Shown one piece after another: positions 1 through 8,765 of a stretch of 64,000 nucleotides of DNA. Origin of the DNA: an uncultured Corynebacterium sp. (GTDB lineage: Bacteria > Actinomycetota > Actinomycetes > Mycobacteriales > Mycobacteriaceae); assembly GCF_946221105.1 (NCBI RefSeq), contig NZ_CAMICL010000001.1, forward strand, positions 59,341 through 123,340. Reading direction: 5' to 3'. The first letter of the stretch is position 1, and each line of letters begins with the position of its first letter. Position numbers and translations under genes: made by a program. The notes below the pieces were generated by a model. It had not been told where the DNA came from. It did no database searches and saw only the letters and a program-made list of their open reading frames with translations.

Positions 1-80
1 GCGCGCTGGCATAGAACCCCCATGGCAGCACCTTCGGACCATGGGTCGCCGAGATTCCTGGAACTGTCAATGTAGCGGAA

Positions 81-339
81 AGTAGAAACAAGCCGACAGA
101 TGATCCCGAGGTCGAGGCCATGGAGGTCGGCGGGGTAAGCGGGGCTCCCGTCTCTAAGCGTTCGCTCGAGGTGCTCAAGCGCCTCAACGAGCGAGTCGGA
201 GCCAAGGTGGTCCTGGTCAGCGTCGGCGGCATTTCCACCCCGGAGCAGGCGTGGGAGCGCATCGCCGCGGGCGCGAGCCCACGGCCTGGACTCGATTGAA
301 CAGGCCGTGGGCAGCGGGCTGGCCTGGAAGGCGCTTTAA
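81..339 (+). pseudogene. pyrD: 3' remnant of dihydroorotate dehydrogenase (pyrD)
   Basis: Reading in the frame that starts at 81, the translation passes through [15 protein letters not shown], then [19 protein letters not shown] and [20 protein letters not shown], which is the flavin-binding C-terminal part of class 2 dihydroorotate dehydrogenase. Near 279 the frame breaks. The +1 frame then gives [19 protein letters not shown] and a TAA at 337-339, which is the usual corynebacterial PyrD C-terminus. About 30 residues between the two blocks (normally the LLQGYT...YGG segment) are missing, so this is an internal deletion with a frameshift. Upstream of about 81 the similarity fades and an in-frame TAG lies at 12-14. 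The enzyme would make orotate in pyrimidine synthesis; this copy cannot. A functional copy may exist elsewhere. Confidence 0.75.
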
Positions 340-692
340 GCGTGACCGGCTGCGCTGCGGCGCAGCACCACCGCGCACAGCCCAGCGGCGAGCGCCCAGC
401 CGATCAGCCAGAACGGTGTGGTCGCCATCAGCTGGGTGTCCGGCGCGATGAACCCGAGCCCGATGAGCACTACGGCTGCGATAAGTGCACCCACCTGGGT
501 GCGCGAGCCTTCCTGTTTGGTGTTGTAGGTGGCAAAGGCGCCGACGATGGCCACCGCAGCGATGACGGAGAGCACCTGCGGGGTAATCGGGAACGTGGCG
601 TCGCCTCGGAGCAGCGCCAGCACGGCGTAGAGCACCAACACGAGTGCGATGCCCAAAAACGCGCCGCCGACGCGAAGTTGCACTGGAACCAT
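336..692 (-). CDS. small four-helix membrane protein
   Basis: A 118-residue protein with four hydrophobic segments (about residues 10-28, 38-54, 68-82 and 90-108), joined by short charged loops such as NTKQEGSRTQ. It ends in a basic tail (LRRSAAGHA). I see no catalytic motif and do not recognise a named family. Its stop codon overlaps that of the pyrD remnant, so the two genes were tail-to-tail. That fits a conserved ancestral order rather than a recent insertion. It lies 10 bases downstream of the YbhB-like gene on the same strand and may be cotranscribed with it. Confidence 0.7.
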   Translation of the reverse strand: MVPVQLRVGGAFLGIALVLVLYAVLALLRGDATFPITPQVLSVIAAVAIVGAFATYNTKQEGSRTQVGALIAAVVLIGLGFIAPDTQLMATTPFWLIGWALAAGLCAVVLRRSAAGHA

Positions 693-702
693 TCGGCGAA
701 TC

Positions 703-1236
703 TTACTGGTTTTCGTACCAGCCCCAGATGATGGCGCGGCCGAGCGAGTGGAAGTTCAGGTTGAAACCGAGCTGGGTGGGGTTGGCAATCTCGTCCGCGG
801 GCAGCTCCATGTCCACCGCGTGCACGGCGAAGAGGTAGCGGTGCGGGCCGTGGCCGGCCGGCGGGTTCGCGCCGTAGTAGCCCTTAACCCCGCTGTCGCC
901 GGTGAGAACGACCGCGCCGACGCCGAGGTCGTCCTTCGCGCCCGCGCCAGCGGGCACCTCGGTGACGTCAGCCGGGATGTTGAACGCGGACCAGTGCCAG
1001 AAACCTGACGCAGTCGGCGCGTCCGGGTCGAAGCAGGTCACCGCGAAGGTCTTTGTACCCTCCGGGGCGCCGGACCAGGACAGCTGCGGGCTGGTCGCGT
1101 TGTCGCCGGCCAGCGAGTCGGCAAGCCGCTCGCCGTCGACGATGTCCTCGGAGGTGATGTCAAAGGACGGCACGTCCGCAAGCGGGGCGTACGGGTCGGG
1201 GCCGGGGAAACGGTCGGAAACATAATTAGCAGTCAT
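703..1236 (-). CDS. YbhB/YbcL family (PEBP-like) protein
   Basis: A 177-residue protein of the phosphatidylethanolamine-binding / Raf-kinase-inhibitor-like family. The signature blocks are present: SPQLSWSGAPEGTKTFAVTC near residue 50, the DPDAPTASGFWHWSAFNIP anion-pocket block near 70-90, and a GYYGANPPAGHGPHRYLF block near 120, containing the conserved PP..H..H residues. Length is typical for bacterial members. The function of this family in bacteria is poorly defined; ligand binding is expected, catalysis is not. The start ATG has an AGGA-type ribosome binding site about 9 bases upstream. Confidence 0.9.
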   Translation of the reverse strand: MTANYVSDRFPGPDPYAPLADVPSFDITSEDIVDGERLADSLAGDNATSPQLSWSGAPEGTKTFAVTCFDPDAPTASGFWHWSAFNIPADVTEVPAGAGAKDDLGVGAVVLTGDSGVKGYYGANPPAGHGPHRYLFAVHAVDMELPADEIANPTQLGFNLNFHSLGRAIIWGWYENQ

Positions 1237-1257
1237 GTCCCCATTCCTACCGGAGAG

Positions 1258-3060
1258 CTAGTGACCGCCGCCACTCCATGCGGCGAAAAGTTGCGCGTAT
1301 CTCCCGCCGGCTGCGATGAGCTGGGCGTGGGTGCCGTCCTCGATGATGTGCCCGGCGTCCATGACCAAGATTCGGTCCGCGGCTGCCGCCTGGTCAAGGC
1401 GGTGCGCCACCACCAACGCCGTGGTGCCATCCGCGATGCGTGCGGCCGCCTCTTCCAGCGCGTTCGTGGCGTCGCTGCCGGCTTTTGCCGTGGCCTCGTC
1501 CAGGATGAGCACCTTCGGGCCTGACAGTGCGACACGCGCGAGCGCGAGCTGCTGCTCCACCTCCGGCGGGAGCTCCTCCGCGCCCGCGGCGACGGCGGTG
1601 TCCAGCCCTTTCGGGAACAGGCGCGCGAACTGGGTGCCATCGGGGTCGAGCCCGACGGTTGCCAACGCCCGCAATAGGTCCGTGTCGGTCGCACCCTGTG
1701 CTGCCATCGATAGGTCCTCGCGCAGGGTGCCGGCGAACAGGTGGACGTCCTGGGTGAGCAGGGTGACGTTCTTGGCGGTCCATGTGTCGCTGACCTGCGA
1801 GGTATCTACTGCGCCTACCCGGATGCTGCCATCTGTGGGCTCCACCAGCCCCGCGATGAGCGCGGCGAGCGTGGACTTGCCTGCGCCCGACGTCCCCACC
1901 AGCGCGGTCGTTGTCCCCGCCGCGAGTGTGACGGAGAGGTCCTCCAGCACGTTGGCGCCGCCCGGGTACGCGAAGGAGACGTGGTCAACTGACACCTCCA
2001 CGGGCTTGGTCAGGTCCTCCGGTACGACTGTGGCGACGCGGCCGTCCGCGAGCTTGGCCAGGCTCACCGCGCGGCCCACGGCGGTGGCCGCACCCTGCAG
2101 CTCCCCGACGAAGAACAGGGCGTTGAACACCATGACTTCGGCGCGGATCACCATGAACACCGCGGCACTCGCCTGGCCCGGGGTGACAGCGCCGGCCGAG
2201 GCAAGCCAGGCACCCGCACCGAGGGTGAGCAGCACCCACGCGGCGAAAGCGACCTGTCCGATGCCCATGAGCCGGATGAACCAGGGCGCACGGTCCATCT
2301 CCGCTTCCACCGCGCCCCACGTCCGCCACATCCGGGCCAGTGCCCAGCGCTCCCAATCGAAGGCGCGGAGCGTGGGCAGGCCCCGGACGGTGTCCAGCTA
2401 CACCGCGTTGCGACGCGCCTCCGCCACGCTCACGGCGTTGGAGGCAGCCGGGATCGCGCGGACCACCGCGCGGGCGAACGGGTAGGTGCAGACGCAGATC
2501 AATAGCAGGATCCCGGCGAAGCGGACGTCGATAAGCAAAAGCCCGATAAACGTGATCGGAAAGACGAACACGGTGGTGAGCACGCGCGAGCCGATGGCGG
2601 TGATGGTTTGGACGACGTCGTCGATGTCCTTGGTCATGCGTGTGATCACGTTGCCGGTGCCGAGCTCCATCACCCGCGGCACGGGTGCGCGCAGGATCGC
2701 GTCGAGGCAGCGACGGCGCAGGTCGATGGACGCGCGGGCGACCTTGAGGCCCACCACGTAGTTGCCCAGGGCCCGCAAGAACATCTCGACGAGCATGCAG
2801 GCCAACGCGAGTCCTACGGTCCACACGAAGGCGCGGGTGCCGGTGCCCAGTAGTGGCACCTCGCCTCCGGTGAGCGGGTCGACGCTGCGGCCGAACAGGT
2901 TCGACTGTGTGGTGTAGACGGCGACGGTGAGCGCCTGGATGATCAAAAGCCCTGTCCACCAGCGTTTGTCCAGCGCGTTCGGCAGCGCCGAGAGGTACGC
3001 GAAGGTCTCCTTCACACTCGCGGGGGCGACCGCGTCTGTGCGTTCGTACTCGCGCTGCAT
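1258..3060 (-). pseudogene. ABC exporter half (TMD-NBD), interrupted by a nonsense codon
   Basis: The reading frame from ATG 3060 to the stop at 1258 would encode about 600 residues: a six-helix exporter membrane domain followed by an ATPase domain. An in-frame TAG at 2398-2400 (codon 221) cuts it. The frame continues directly after it as LDTVRGLPTLRAFDW, a standard exporter segment, so a single codon change is the simplest cause. The ATPase part has a Walker A (GTSGAGKST, about residue 390), a Walker B with catalytic Glu (VLILDEAT) and a switch His (VVAHRLDQ). The signature region reads LPPEVEQQ instead of LSGGQ. The start follows the stop of the partner gene directly (TAG-ATG), so the two form an operon. 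If the base is correct, only the N-terminal membrane half is made. Confidence 0.8.
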
Positions 3061-4623
3061 CTACGCCACCTCCAATGCGGTTCCGGCGTGCTGCCACGCC
3101 GTGTTTCCGGTGATCACCACGGTCGTTTTGTCCGCCCTGACCGCGGCTACGGCTTCCACGACATTCGCCTGGGTCACGGAATCGAGCCCTGTGGTCGGGT
3201 CGTCCAAGATCAGCACCTCAGGGTCGACGGCGAGCGTCCGAGCCAGCGCGACGCGCTGCCGCTGCCCGCCGGAAAGGTTCAGGCCGGCCTCCCCCAGCGG
3301 CGCATCCGGCAGCTCGCCGTTTTCGCCTATGCCGCCGAGCCTGCGGAGGATGTCCTGGCAGTGGGCGGCCGCGAGCGCTTGCTTCACCGCGTCCTCCGGC
3401 ACGTCCCCGCGCGGATTCACATTGTCCGCAATGGTGCCCTCAAAAACGTTGACGGTGTGCGGCGGGAACAGCACATCGGCGCGCTGCGCCCACGCAACGG
3501 CTGTGGCGTAGGAGCGCTCCGCCGGCTCGAGGATCCACAGTCCCGCACCTGGGACCGGGGTGTCTGTCGGCTCAGGCCCCGCGGTGTCGTCGCCCGCGTG
3601 GTGCAACTGCTCGATGCGTCGGCCGCTCGCGACGGCCCTGCCCCACCCGCTGGCGAAATCGCCGAACGCGAAGCCCGCCATGTTCAGCGTGGGCGGCACC
3701 AGAAGCGCCACGGACGTCAGCTGCCCCGGGGTGATCTCCCCGCGCAGCGTCATCCACGCGCTCAAGCCCACGATGGCAAGGTTGCACAGCCACGCTACGC
3801 ACAACCTGGCAAAACCAAGCCACACCTCCACACGTAGGTGAGTGAGCATCAACTGCTTCGCCTTCGCCGTTTCCGAGTGAAAACGTGTTGCCACGGTTGC
3901 GCCCGCGCCGAGGCCTTTGACGGTGCGGATGCCTTGCGACGCATCCGTGGCCAAGCCAGCAACATCCGCCTCCGCGGCGCGGCGCTTCAGCGACACCCGC
4001 GTCACCGGCCCCGCGGTCCACGCGGCGAACAGAGCGATGATTAACGCGCTCGCCGGGATGGCCAGCGAGATCCACGGGGAGACCGACCACATCGCCACCA
4101 TCGCGCCGGCCGCGTAGCCGATGGCCATCAGCGGAAACGACAGCAGCTCACGGTAGCGGCCGACGGTGTTCGCGTCCGCGTCGATGGTGTTGAGCACCGT
4201 GCCGGGGCTCATCGCTCCCGCTCCGCGGCGCAGCACGCCCGAGGACAGGTGCTGCTGCGCGTTGTGGGTCACGCGGCGCACCGAGGCTGTGGCCAGGCCA
4301 TCTCCGGTGGCCTCACCGGCGAACTGGATGATGAAGATGCCGACCAGCACACCGAAGAGCCACCACGCGTTGAACTTTTCTTCCCCCACCAGGCCGTCCA
4401 CGATCATGCCCACCACTACCGGCGCAAAGGCAGCGATGCCGGAGCCGATGAGGTAGCTCAGAATGTGCAGCACCAACACGCCCGGATATGCGCCAACCAT
4501 GTCCCTGACCACCCGGTTCCCGCTGCTCCAGCGTGCCGGATGGAGCCGTGCCGGATCGTCCGCTGGCGGCGCGGGCGGGACGAACCAGCTGTACGTCTTC
4601 ATTCTGCGCGGCGGTGGCATCAT
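3061..4623 (-). CDS. ABC exporter half with degenerate ATPase domain lacking Walker A
   Basis: A 520-residue exporter subunit. Residues about 30-330 carry the transmembrane domain (hydrophobic stretches such as [18 protein letters not shown] and [18 protein letters not shown] segments). The C-terminal region keeps a perfect signature ([15 protein letters not shown]) and Walker B (VLILDDP, with Asp where the catalytic Glu usually sits). Between the membrane domain and the signature there is no GxxGxGKS/T. The region reads [19 protein letters not shown], so the P-loop is missing rather than mutated. The subunit is best read as the non-catalytic partner of the adjacent half-transporter. TAGATT at 4631-4636 (minus strand) lies 7 bases before the ATG at 4623, suggesting a leaderless start; an ATG at 4602 is an alternative. 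Confidence 0.8.
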   Translation of the reverse strand: MMPPPRRMKTYSWFVPPAPPADDPARLHPARWSSGNRVVRDMVGAYPGVLVLHILSYLIGSGIAAFAPVVVGMIVDGLVGEEKFNAWWLFGVLVGIFIIQFAGEATGDGLATASVRRVTHNAQQHLSSGVLRRGAGAMSPGTVLNTIDADANTVGRYRELLSFPLMAIGYAAGAMVAMWSVSPWISLAIPASALIIALFAAWTAGPVTRVSLKRRAAEADVAGLATDASQGIRTVKGLGAGATVATRFHSETAKAKQLMLTHLRVEVWLGFARLCVAWLCNLAIVGLSAWMTLRGEITPGQLTSVALLVPPTLNMAGFAFGDFASGWGRAVASGRRIEQLHHAGDDTAGPEPTDTPVPGAGLWILEPAERSYATAVAWAQRADVLFPPHTVNVFEGTIADNVNPRGDVPEDAVKQALAAAHCQDILRRLGGIGENGELPDAPLGEAGLNLSGGQRQRVALARTLAVDPEVLILDDPTTGLDSVTQANVVEAVAAVRADKTTVVITGNTAWQHAGTALEVA

Positions 4624-4663
4624 TCTGGAAAATCTAGCAAATATTCAGGGTTGTACTGGCGAT

Positions 4664-4692
4664 TTGGCGGTTCAATCGCCCCGCCCTATAGT
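4664..4692 (+). promoter_or_regulatory. promoter of the tRNA-Leu gene
   Basis: TTGGCG (4664-4669) and TATAGT (4687-4692) are separated by 17 bases, a good fit to a housekeeping sigma promoter. The predicted start lies about 30 bases before the mature tRNA 5' end. Confidence 0.6.
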
Positions 4693-4731
4693 TATGCGAG
4701 TGCCCAGCCGAGAGGCTGAAAAACACCCTAA

Positions 4732-4820
4732 GCCCGGGTGGCGGAATGGCAGACGCGCTAGCTTGAGGTGCTAGTGTCCTATTAACGGACGTGGGGGTTC
4801 AAGTCCCCCTCCGGGCACCA
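4732..4820 (+). tRNA. tRNA-Leu (anticodon GAG)
   Basis: An 89-base class II tRNA with encoded CCA. The acceptor strand GCCCGGG pairs with TCCGGGC before the discriminator A and CCA. The anticodon stem CTAGC/GCTAG encloses the loop TTGAGGT with anticodon GAG (reads CUC/CUU). A long variable arm (TGTCC..GGACG) and the T loop GGTTCAAGTCC are visible. Confidence 0.95.
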
Positions 4821-4828
4821 TCGGATAC

Positions 4829-4858
4829 CCCCGTCGCAATGTTGTGGCGGGGCGTTTT
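4829..4858 (+). terminator. rho-independent terminator after tRNA-Leu
   Basis: CCCCGTCGCAA (4829-4839) pairs with TTGTGGCGGGG (4842-4852), with two G-U pairs, and is followed by CGTTTTG. It lies 9 bases after the tRNA CCA end. It also argues against a start codon for the next gene at GTG 4844, inside the stem. Confidence 0.65.
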
Positions 4859-4918
4859 GTTCATGGGGCGCCCTTCCTCGAGTTGGTGCCAGGCTACCGG
4901 CCGGTGGATGATGGCGTA

Positions 4919-5596
4919 GTGAATCGTTTGCGGAAGGCACCCCGGAACCGGATCGCACTCGTCGTTGCGGCCGGCGCGTTGTTCGTCGCAGCATGGATGC
5001 TTCTCGACGTCCCTCCGCTGTCGACGCTCCGCACCTGGTCCGATGAGACCGGTGTCTGGTTCCCTGTCCTGTTCTGGCTGCTGTACGTACTGATCACCCA
5101 GTTCCCCATCCCCAGGACGCTGATGACTGTCTCCGCCGGCATCCTTTTCGGCACCGCCCGCGGAATACTCATCGCGCTGACGGCCACGACGGTCAGCGCA
5201 GTCATTTCGCTCCTCATCGTCCGGACGCTACTGAGGGACTGGGTGGAGCCGCGCCTGACGCACCCGGCTGTGGAGAACATCAACCGGCGGCTTGAACAAC
5301 GTGGTTGGTTGGCCATCTTGAGCCTGCGCATGATCGCGGCGGTGCCGTTTTCCATCATGAACTACGCCGCGGCACTCACCCGGGTGCCCGTGGCCCCGTT
5401 CGCGCTGGCGACCCTGGTGGGTTCTGCGCCCGGCACGATCCTGGTCACCCTGTTCGGCGACACGCTCACCGGCGAGGCGGACCCGGTGTTCGTGGCGATC
5501 ATGGCGGTACTCGCTGTCGTCGGCATCGCGGGGCTTTTGCTGGACGCGCGCTTGCCGACCCGCTCGGGACGTGTCGGAGTCAAGCCCCAAGGGTAG
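4919..5596 (+). CDS. TVP38/TMEM64 (DedA-like) family membrane protein
   Basis: About 225 residues with five to six hydrophobic segments. The family core is clear: FPIPRTLMTVSAGILFGTARG near residue 65, then LLRDWVEPRL and a block reading RGWLAILSLRMIAAVPFSIMN ending in NYAAALTRVPVAPFALATLVGSAPGT. This matches the SNARE-associated (VTT) domain of TVP38/TMEM64 and DedA proteins, which are linked to lipid scrambling and membrane homeostasis in other organisms. I chose GTG 4919 because earlier in-frame starts fall in or next to the tRNA terminator. GTG 4844 would add 25 non-conserved residues. Confidence 0.8.
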   Translation: MNRLRKAPRNRIALVVAAGALFVAAWMLLDVPPLSTLRTWSDETGVWFPVLFWLLYVLITQFPIPRTLMTVSAGILFGTARGILIALTATTVSAVISLLIVRTLLRDWVEPRLTHPAVENINRRLEQRGWLAILSLRMIAAVPFSIMNYAAALTRVPVAPFALATLVGSAPGTILVTLFGDTLTGEADPVFVAIMAVLAVVGIAGLLLDARLPTRSGRVGVKPQG

Positions 5597-5616
5597 ACGG
5601 GGGTACGCTACGGCCC

Positions 5617-6198
5617 ATGATTGCCGTGCATGCGAGGTACCGGGGCCGCGAGAAGGCCCGCGCCACCGTGGTGGAGCGCTCCGCCGAGGCGCTGAGCTCC
5701 CTGCCCGGTGTCGCAGGCTTCGAGGTGCTCGGGGTGGAAGACATCCGCTCGCAGGTCGCGGACGCGGAGGCTGCGCTCAACCTGATCATGGCTCTGCTTT
5801 CAGACGGCAACTGGGCCATCGGACTCGGTATCACCGACGGCACCGGCCGCGGGCCCGGGGCACCAAACGACGCTTCTGCCACGGCGACTAATGCTGTCGG
5901 GACGAGGGCGGGCCAGGTGCGGGTGATCGTCGATAGGCAAAATGCGACGACTGAGGCCGCGGACATCGCGGCGACCTTTGCACTGATGTCGCACGTGCTG
6001 CACAAGCGCACCTATGAGGGGCGCGAGGCGACGTCGCTGGTGCGACGCGGCATGAACCAAAATGAGGCCGCCGCAACCCTGGGCATCTCCAAACAGGCGA
6101 TGAGCCAGCGGTTGCAGGCGGCCGGGTGGCCTGCGGAGCAGGCCGGGTGGCAGCTAGCGCTGAATTTGATTACTCGGGCTGCTGGTCAGGGCGAGTAA
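5617..6198 (+). CDS. putative regulatory protein with C-terminal helix-turn-helix
   Basis: A 193-residue protein. The C-terminal part (residues about 140-180) reads SLVRRGMNQNEAAATLGISKQ then AMSQRLQAAGW, a clear helix-turn-helix with the pattern of sigma/SatD-type recognition helices. The N-terminal part (IGLGITDGTGRGPGAPNDAS) loosely resembles SatD-like proteins, where a similar glycine-rich turn is followed by a small-residue helix; I cannot confirm this by eye. TACGCT (5604-5609) sits 7 bases before the ATG, so the mRNA may be leaderless. The last 29 bases overlap the 3' end of the convergent SPFH gene. Function unknown. Confidence 0.65.
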   Translation: MIAVHARYRGREKARATVVERSAEALSSLPGVAGFEVLGVEDIRSQVADAEAALNLIMALLSDGNWAIGLGITDGTGRGPGAPNDASATATNAVGTRAGQVRVIVDRQNATTEAADIAATFALMSHVLHKRTYEGREATSLVRRGMNQNEAAATLGISKQAMSQRLQAAGWPAEQAGWQLALNLITRAAGQGE

Positions 6199-7432
6199 CA
6201 GGGCGCGAGACCGGGTCGGGCTGCGCCTCCGGCTGGAAGGTCTGCTCAAAACCGGTTTCCTGCGGCTCGCCCGTGGTGATCTCGCGGCGGGTGGCGCCGC
6301 TCGGCTCCGACTTGACGGAATCCTGGGTCGGGTCCGGGTCGTCCACGTGCTTGTTGGCCACCGCACGTGCCTCGGCGAGCGCCTTCGCCAGCTCCGGGTC
6401 GGTGGAGGTGTCGAACCAGCGGTCGGTGTTGCCGGACTCCGCAAGTTCGCGGTCCTGGTCGGTCGGAGTCTCCGCCTCGTAGCGGAACACGCCGTCGTCG
6501 TCCTTGTCGGCGAACGCGCGGGCGAACTGCTGCAGCGAGTCGCCGAACTGGGACGGGATCATCCACATCGTCGCCGCGTCGTTGTTGGCGATCTTCGGCA
6601 GCTGCTCCAGGTACTGGTACGCCAAAAGCTCCGGAGTGACGCCGGAAGACTTGATCGCAGCGTTGACCTTCTGGATCGCGCGGGCCTCACCCTGCGCAGC
6701 CAGGTACTTGGCGGCGCGCTCACCCTCGGCGCGCAGCATCATCGCCTGGCGCTCCGCCTCCGCGTTGAGAATCGCGGCGTGCTTCTCACCCTCCGCGGAA
6801 AGGATGCGGGCCTGCTTCTCACCTTCTGCGGTCTTGATGTCGGACTCGCGCTTACCCTCGGCCGTGAGAATCATGGCGCGCTTCTCACGGTCCGCCTTCA
6901 TCTGCATCTCCATGGACTGCTGGATGGACGGTGGCGGATCAATCGCCTTCAGCTCCACACGGCTAATGCGCAGGCCCCACTTCGCAGTGGCCGCGTCCAG
7001 CTCGCCACGCAACCGGCGGTTGATGGTCTCGCGCGAGGTCAGCGTCTCCTCGAGCGTCATGCCGCCGACGACGTCGCGGAGCGTAGCCACAGAAATCTGC
7101 TCCACGCCGACCAGGTAGTTGTCCACGCCATAGATTGCCTTGGCCGGGTCGTTGATCTGGAACGTGACCACCGTGTCGATCGCCACAGTCAGGTTGTCCT
7201 GAGTAATCACGGCCTGCGGCGGAAAGGACACCACGCGCTCACGAGTGTCCACGCGCTGACGCACGCGGTCGATATAGGGCACGAGGAACGTCAGCCCGCC
7301 GGATGCGGTGCGGGTGTAGCGGCCGAGACGCTCAATAACCGCCGCTTCGCCTTGCGGGATCAGCTTGATTGACGCGGTGAGAATTGCCACCACCAGCACG
7401 ATGATGACGATGAATGTGATTAACCCTCCCAT
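6170..7432 (-). CDS. SPFH/band 7 domain protein (QmcA/stomatin-like)
   Basis: A 420-residue protein. Residues 1-22 form one membrane anchor (LITFIVIIVLVVAILTA), followed by the SPFH domain (KLIPQGEAAVIERLGRYTRT, then VDTRERVVSFPPQAVITQDN, to about residue 190). A long helical region (about 190-260) follows, built of AEGE/AEAE repeats (AEGKRESDIKTAEGEKQARI and similar). The C-terminal 100 residues are acidic, proline-rich and probably disordered. Stomatin-like proteins of this type scaffold membrane microdomains and commonly pair with an NfeD protein, as here, where the upstream gene abuts directly (7433). It probably acts at the inner face of the cytoplasmic membrane. Confidence 0.9.
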   Translation of the reverse strand: MGGLITFIVIIVLVVAILTASIKLIPQGEAAVIERLGRYTRTASGGLTFLVPYIDRVRQRVDTRERVVSFPPQAVITQDNLTVAIDTVVTFQINDPAKAIYGVDNYLVGVEQISVATLRDVVGGMTLEETLTSRETINRRLRGELDAATAKWGLRISRVELKAIDPPPSIQQSMEMQMKADREKRAMILTAEGKRESDIKTAEGEKQARILSAEGEKHAAILNAEAERQAMMLRAEGERAAKYLAAQGEARAIQKVNAAIKSSGVTPELLAYQYLEQLPKIANNDAATMWMIPSQFGDSLQQFARAFADKDDDGVFRYEAETPTDQDRELAESGNTDRWFDTSTDPELAKALAEARAVANKHVDDPDPTQDSVKSEPSGATRREITTGEPQETGFEQTFQPEAQPDPVSRPVTRPDQQPE

Positions 7433-7861
7433 TTAGGGCTCCTTCCACACGACAGCGACGGGGCCGTCAATATCGTAAACGGTCACGCGGGATCCTGCCG
7501 GGATGGTTTCCGCCGGATCGAGGCCGCGGGCGGACCACAGGGAGCCGTCGAAACGCACCTGGCCCTCGCCGCCCACGATGTCCTCGACGACCTCCGCCGT
7601 GCTGCCGACCAGCGCCCGCGGCGAGTCGTCCAACACCAGCGGCTTTTCCATCCGACGGCGAAGCGGCGGGCGCAGGAAGAACCAGAACAGCGCTGACGAG
7701 GTGGCGAACACAGCGACTTCCGCCCACATTGGCACATCAGCCAACGCGACAAGCGCCGTGGTGAGCGCACCTGCGCCGAGCATGAGCAGCGTCAGCTCGC
7801 CCACAGTCAATTCCAGCAGCGCCAGCAGCGCCGCAGCTAAAAACCAAAGCAAAGGTCCCAC
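7433..7861 (-). CDS. NfeD-like membrane protein
   Basis: A 142-residue protein with hydrophobic segments at about residues 3-30 and 37-65, then the C-terminal OB-fold typical of short NfeD proteins (LVGSTAEVVEDIVGGEGQVRF, SLWSARG, IPAGSRVTVYDIDGPVAVV). NfeD proteins partner with SPFH/stomatin proteins. The downstream SPFH gene starts on the next base after this stop, so the two are surely cotranscribed and translationally linked. Confidence 0.9.
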   Translation of the reverse strand: MGPLLWFLAAALLALLELTVGELTLLMLGAGALTTALVALADVPMWAEVAVFATSSALFWFFLRPPLRRRMEKPLVLDDSPRALVGSTAEVVEDIVGGEGQVRFDGSLWSARGLDPAETIPAGSRVTVYDIDGPVAVVWKEP

Positions 7862-7882
7862 GTGACGTACCTTACATGTGTT

Positions 7883-8725
7883 CTAGAGATCGTTTTTGGA
7901 TAATTCCGGGTTGGTGACGAAGTCCACCAACCGCTCTACCGCTCCGATGAGCGTGGCATCCAGGTCCCGGAAGGTGCTCACTGACGACGACACACGCCGC
8001 CACCCTTCCTTCGGGTCCGACCACCCCAGGCGGCGGCACACGCCCGTCTTCCAGTCTTCGCCGTAGGGCACCTCCGGCCATGCGGGGATGCCCACGCTCG
8101 CGGGTTTCACCGCAGCCCAGATGTCAACGTATGGGTGGCCCGTGACCAGCACGTGCGGGCCGACGTGCTCCACCAGCCGGGACTCCTTCGTGCCCTCGAT
8201 CAGGTGGTCCGCCAGCACGCCGATGCGCCTGCCCGGGCCGGGCTGGAACTCGTCCAGGCGCTCCTGCAGGTTGTCCAGGCCTTCCAGGTACTCCACCACC
8301 ACGCCCTCGACGCGCAGGTCGTGGCCCCACACCTGCTCCACAATCGCGGCGTCGTGGATGCCTTCCACCCAAATCCGCGATGGCATGGCCACTTTGGCCT
8401 TGACGTTTTCCACCTTGCGCGAGCCAGAGTTGGAGCGCTTCGGCCCGTCGTTGCGCGGCGCGACGTAGCGGGTCAGCGTCACGCGCTGGCCCTCCACCAT
8501 GAACGCGCCGGGCAACATCTTGAACAGGCGCTGGGTGCCGTAGCGGTCCTCCAGGCGCACGAAGTCGCCGTCGTAGGTCCGCTCGAAGCCCACCACCGCG
8601 CCGACAAAATCGTTGCCCACGATCTCCACGATGATGCCGGGTTCCGCCGGCATCTCCGGGTAGCTCGGGCGCTTGCTCCGCGCGTGTCCGCTGAAAATGT
8701 CTCCGCTGTACCGGCTATCTCCCAT
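7883..8725 (-). CDS. DUF3097 family protein
   Basis: About 280 residues. The sequence SYPEMPAEPGIIVEIVGNDF, then GAVVGFERTYDGDFVRLEDR, and the central IWVEGIHDAAIVEQVWGHDL and LADHLIEGTKESRLVEHVG blocks match the actinobacterial DUF3097 family. The central part resembles a Toprim-like fold (E-G-x-x-D and DH pattern), so a nucleic-acid role is possible, but no function is established. I chose ATG 8725 because MGDSRYSGD starts the conserved protein; the 16 residues encoded upstream lie in the divergent promoter region. A TACAAT hexamer (8737-8742, minus strand) lies 11 bases before the ATG. Confidence 0.85.
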   Translation of the reverse strand: MGDSRYSGDIFSGHARSKRPSYPEMPAEPGIIVEIVGNDFVGAVVGFERTYDGDFVRLEDRYGTQRLFKMLPGAFMVEGQRVTLTRYVAPRNDGPKRSNSGSRKVENVKAKVAMPSRIWVEGIHDAAIVEQVWGHDLRVEGVVVEYLEGLDNLQERLDEFQPGPGRRIGVLADHLIEGTKESRLVEHVGPHVLVTGHPYVDIWAAVKPASVGIPAWPEVPYGEDWKTGVCRRLGWSDPKEGWRRVSSSVSTFRDLDATLIGAVERLVDFVTNPELSKNDL

Positions 8726-8765
8726 AATGCGTCCGCATTGTATCGGCCCCGTTACACTGGCCCGG

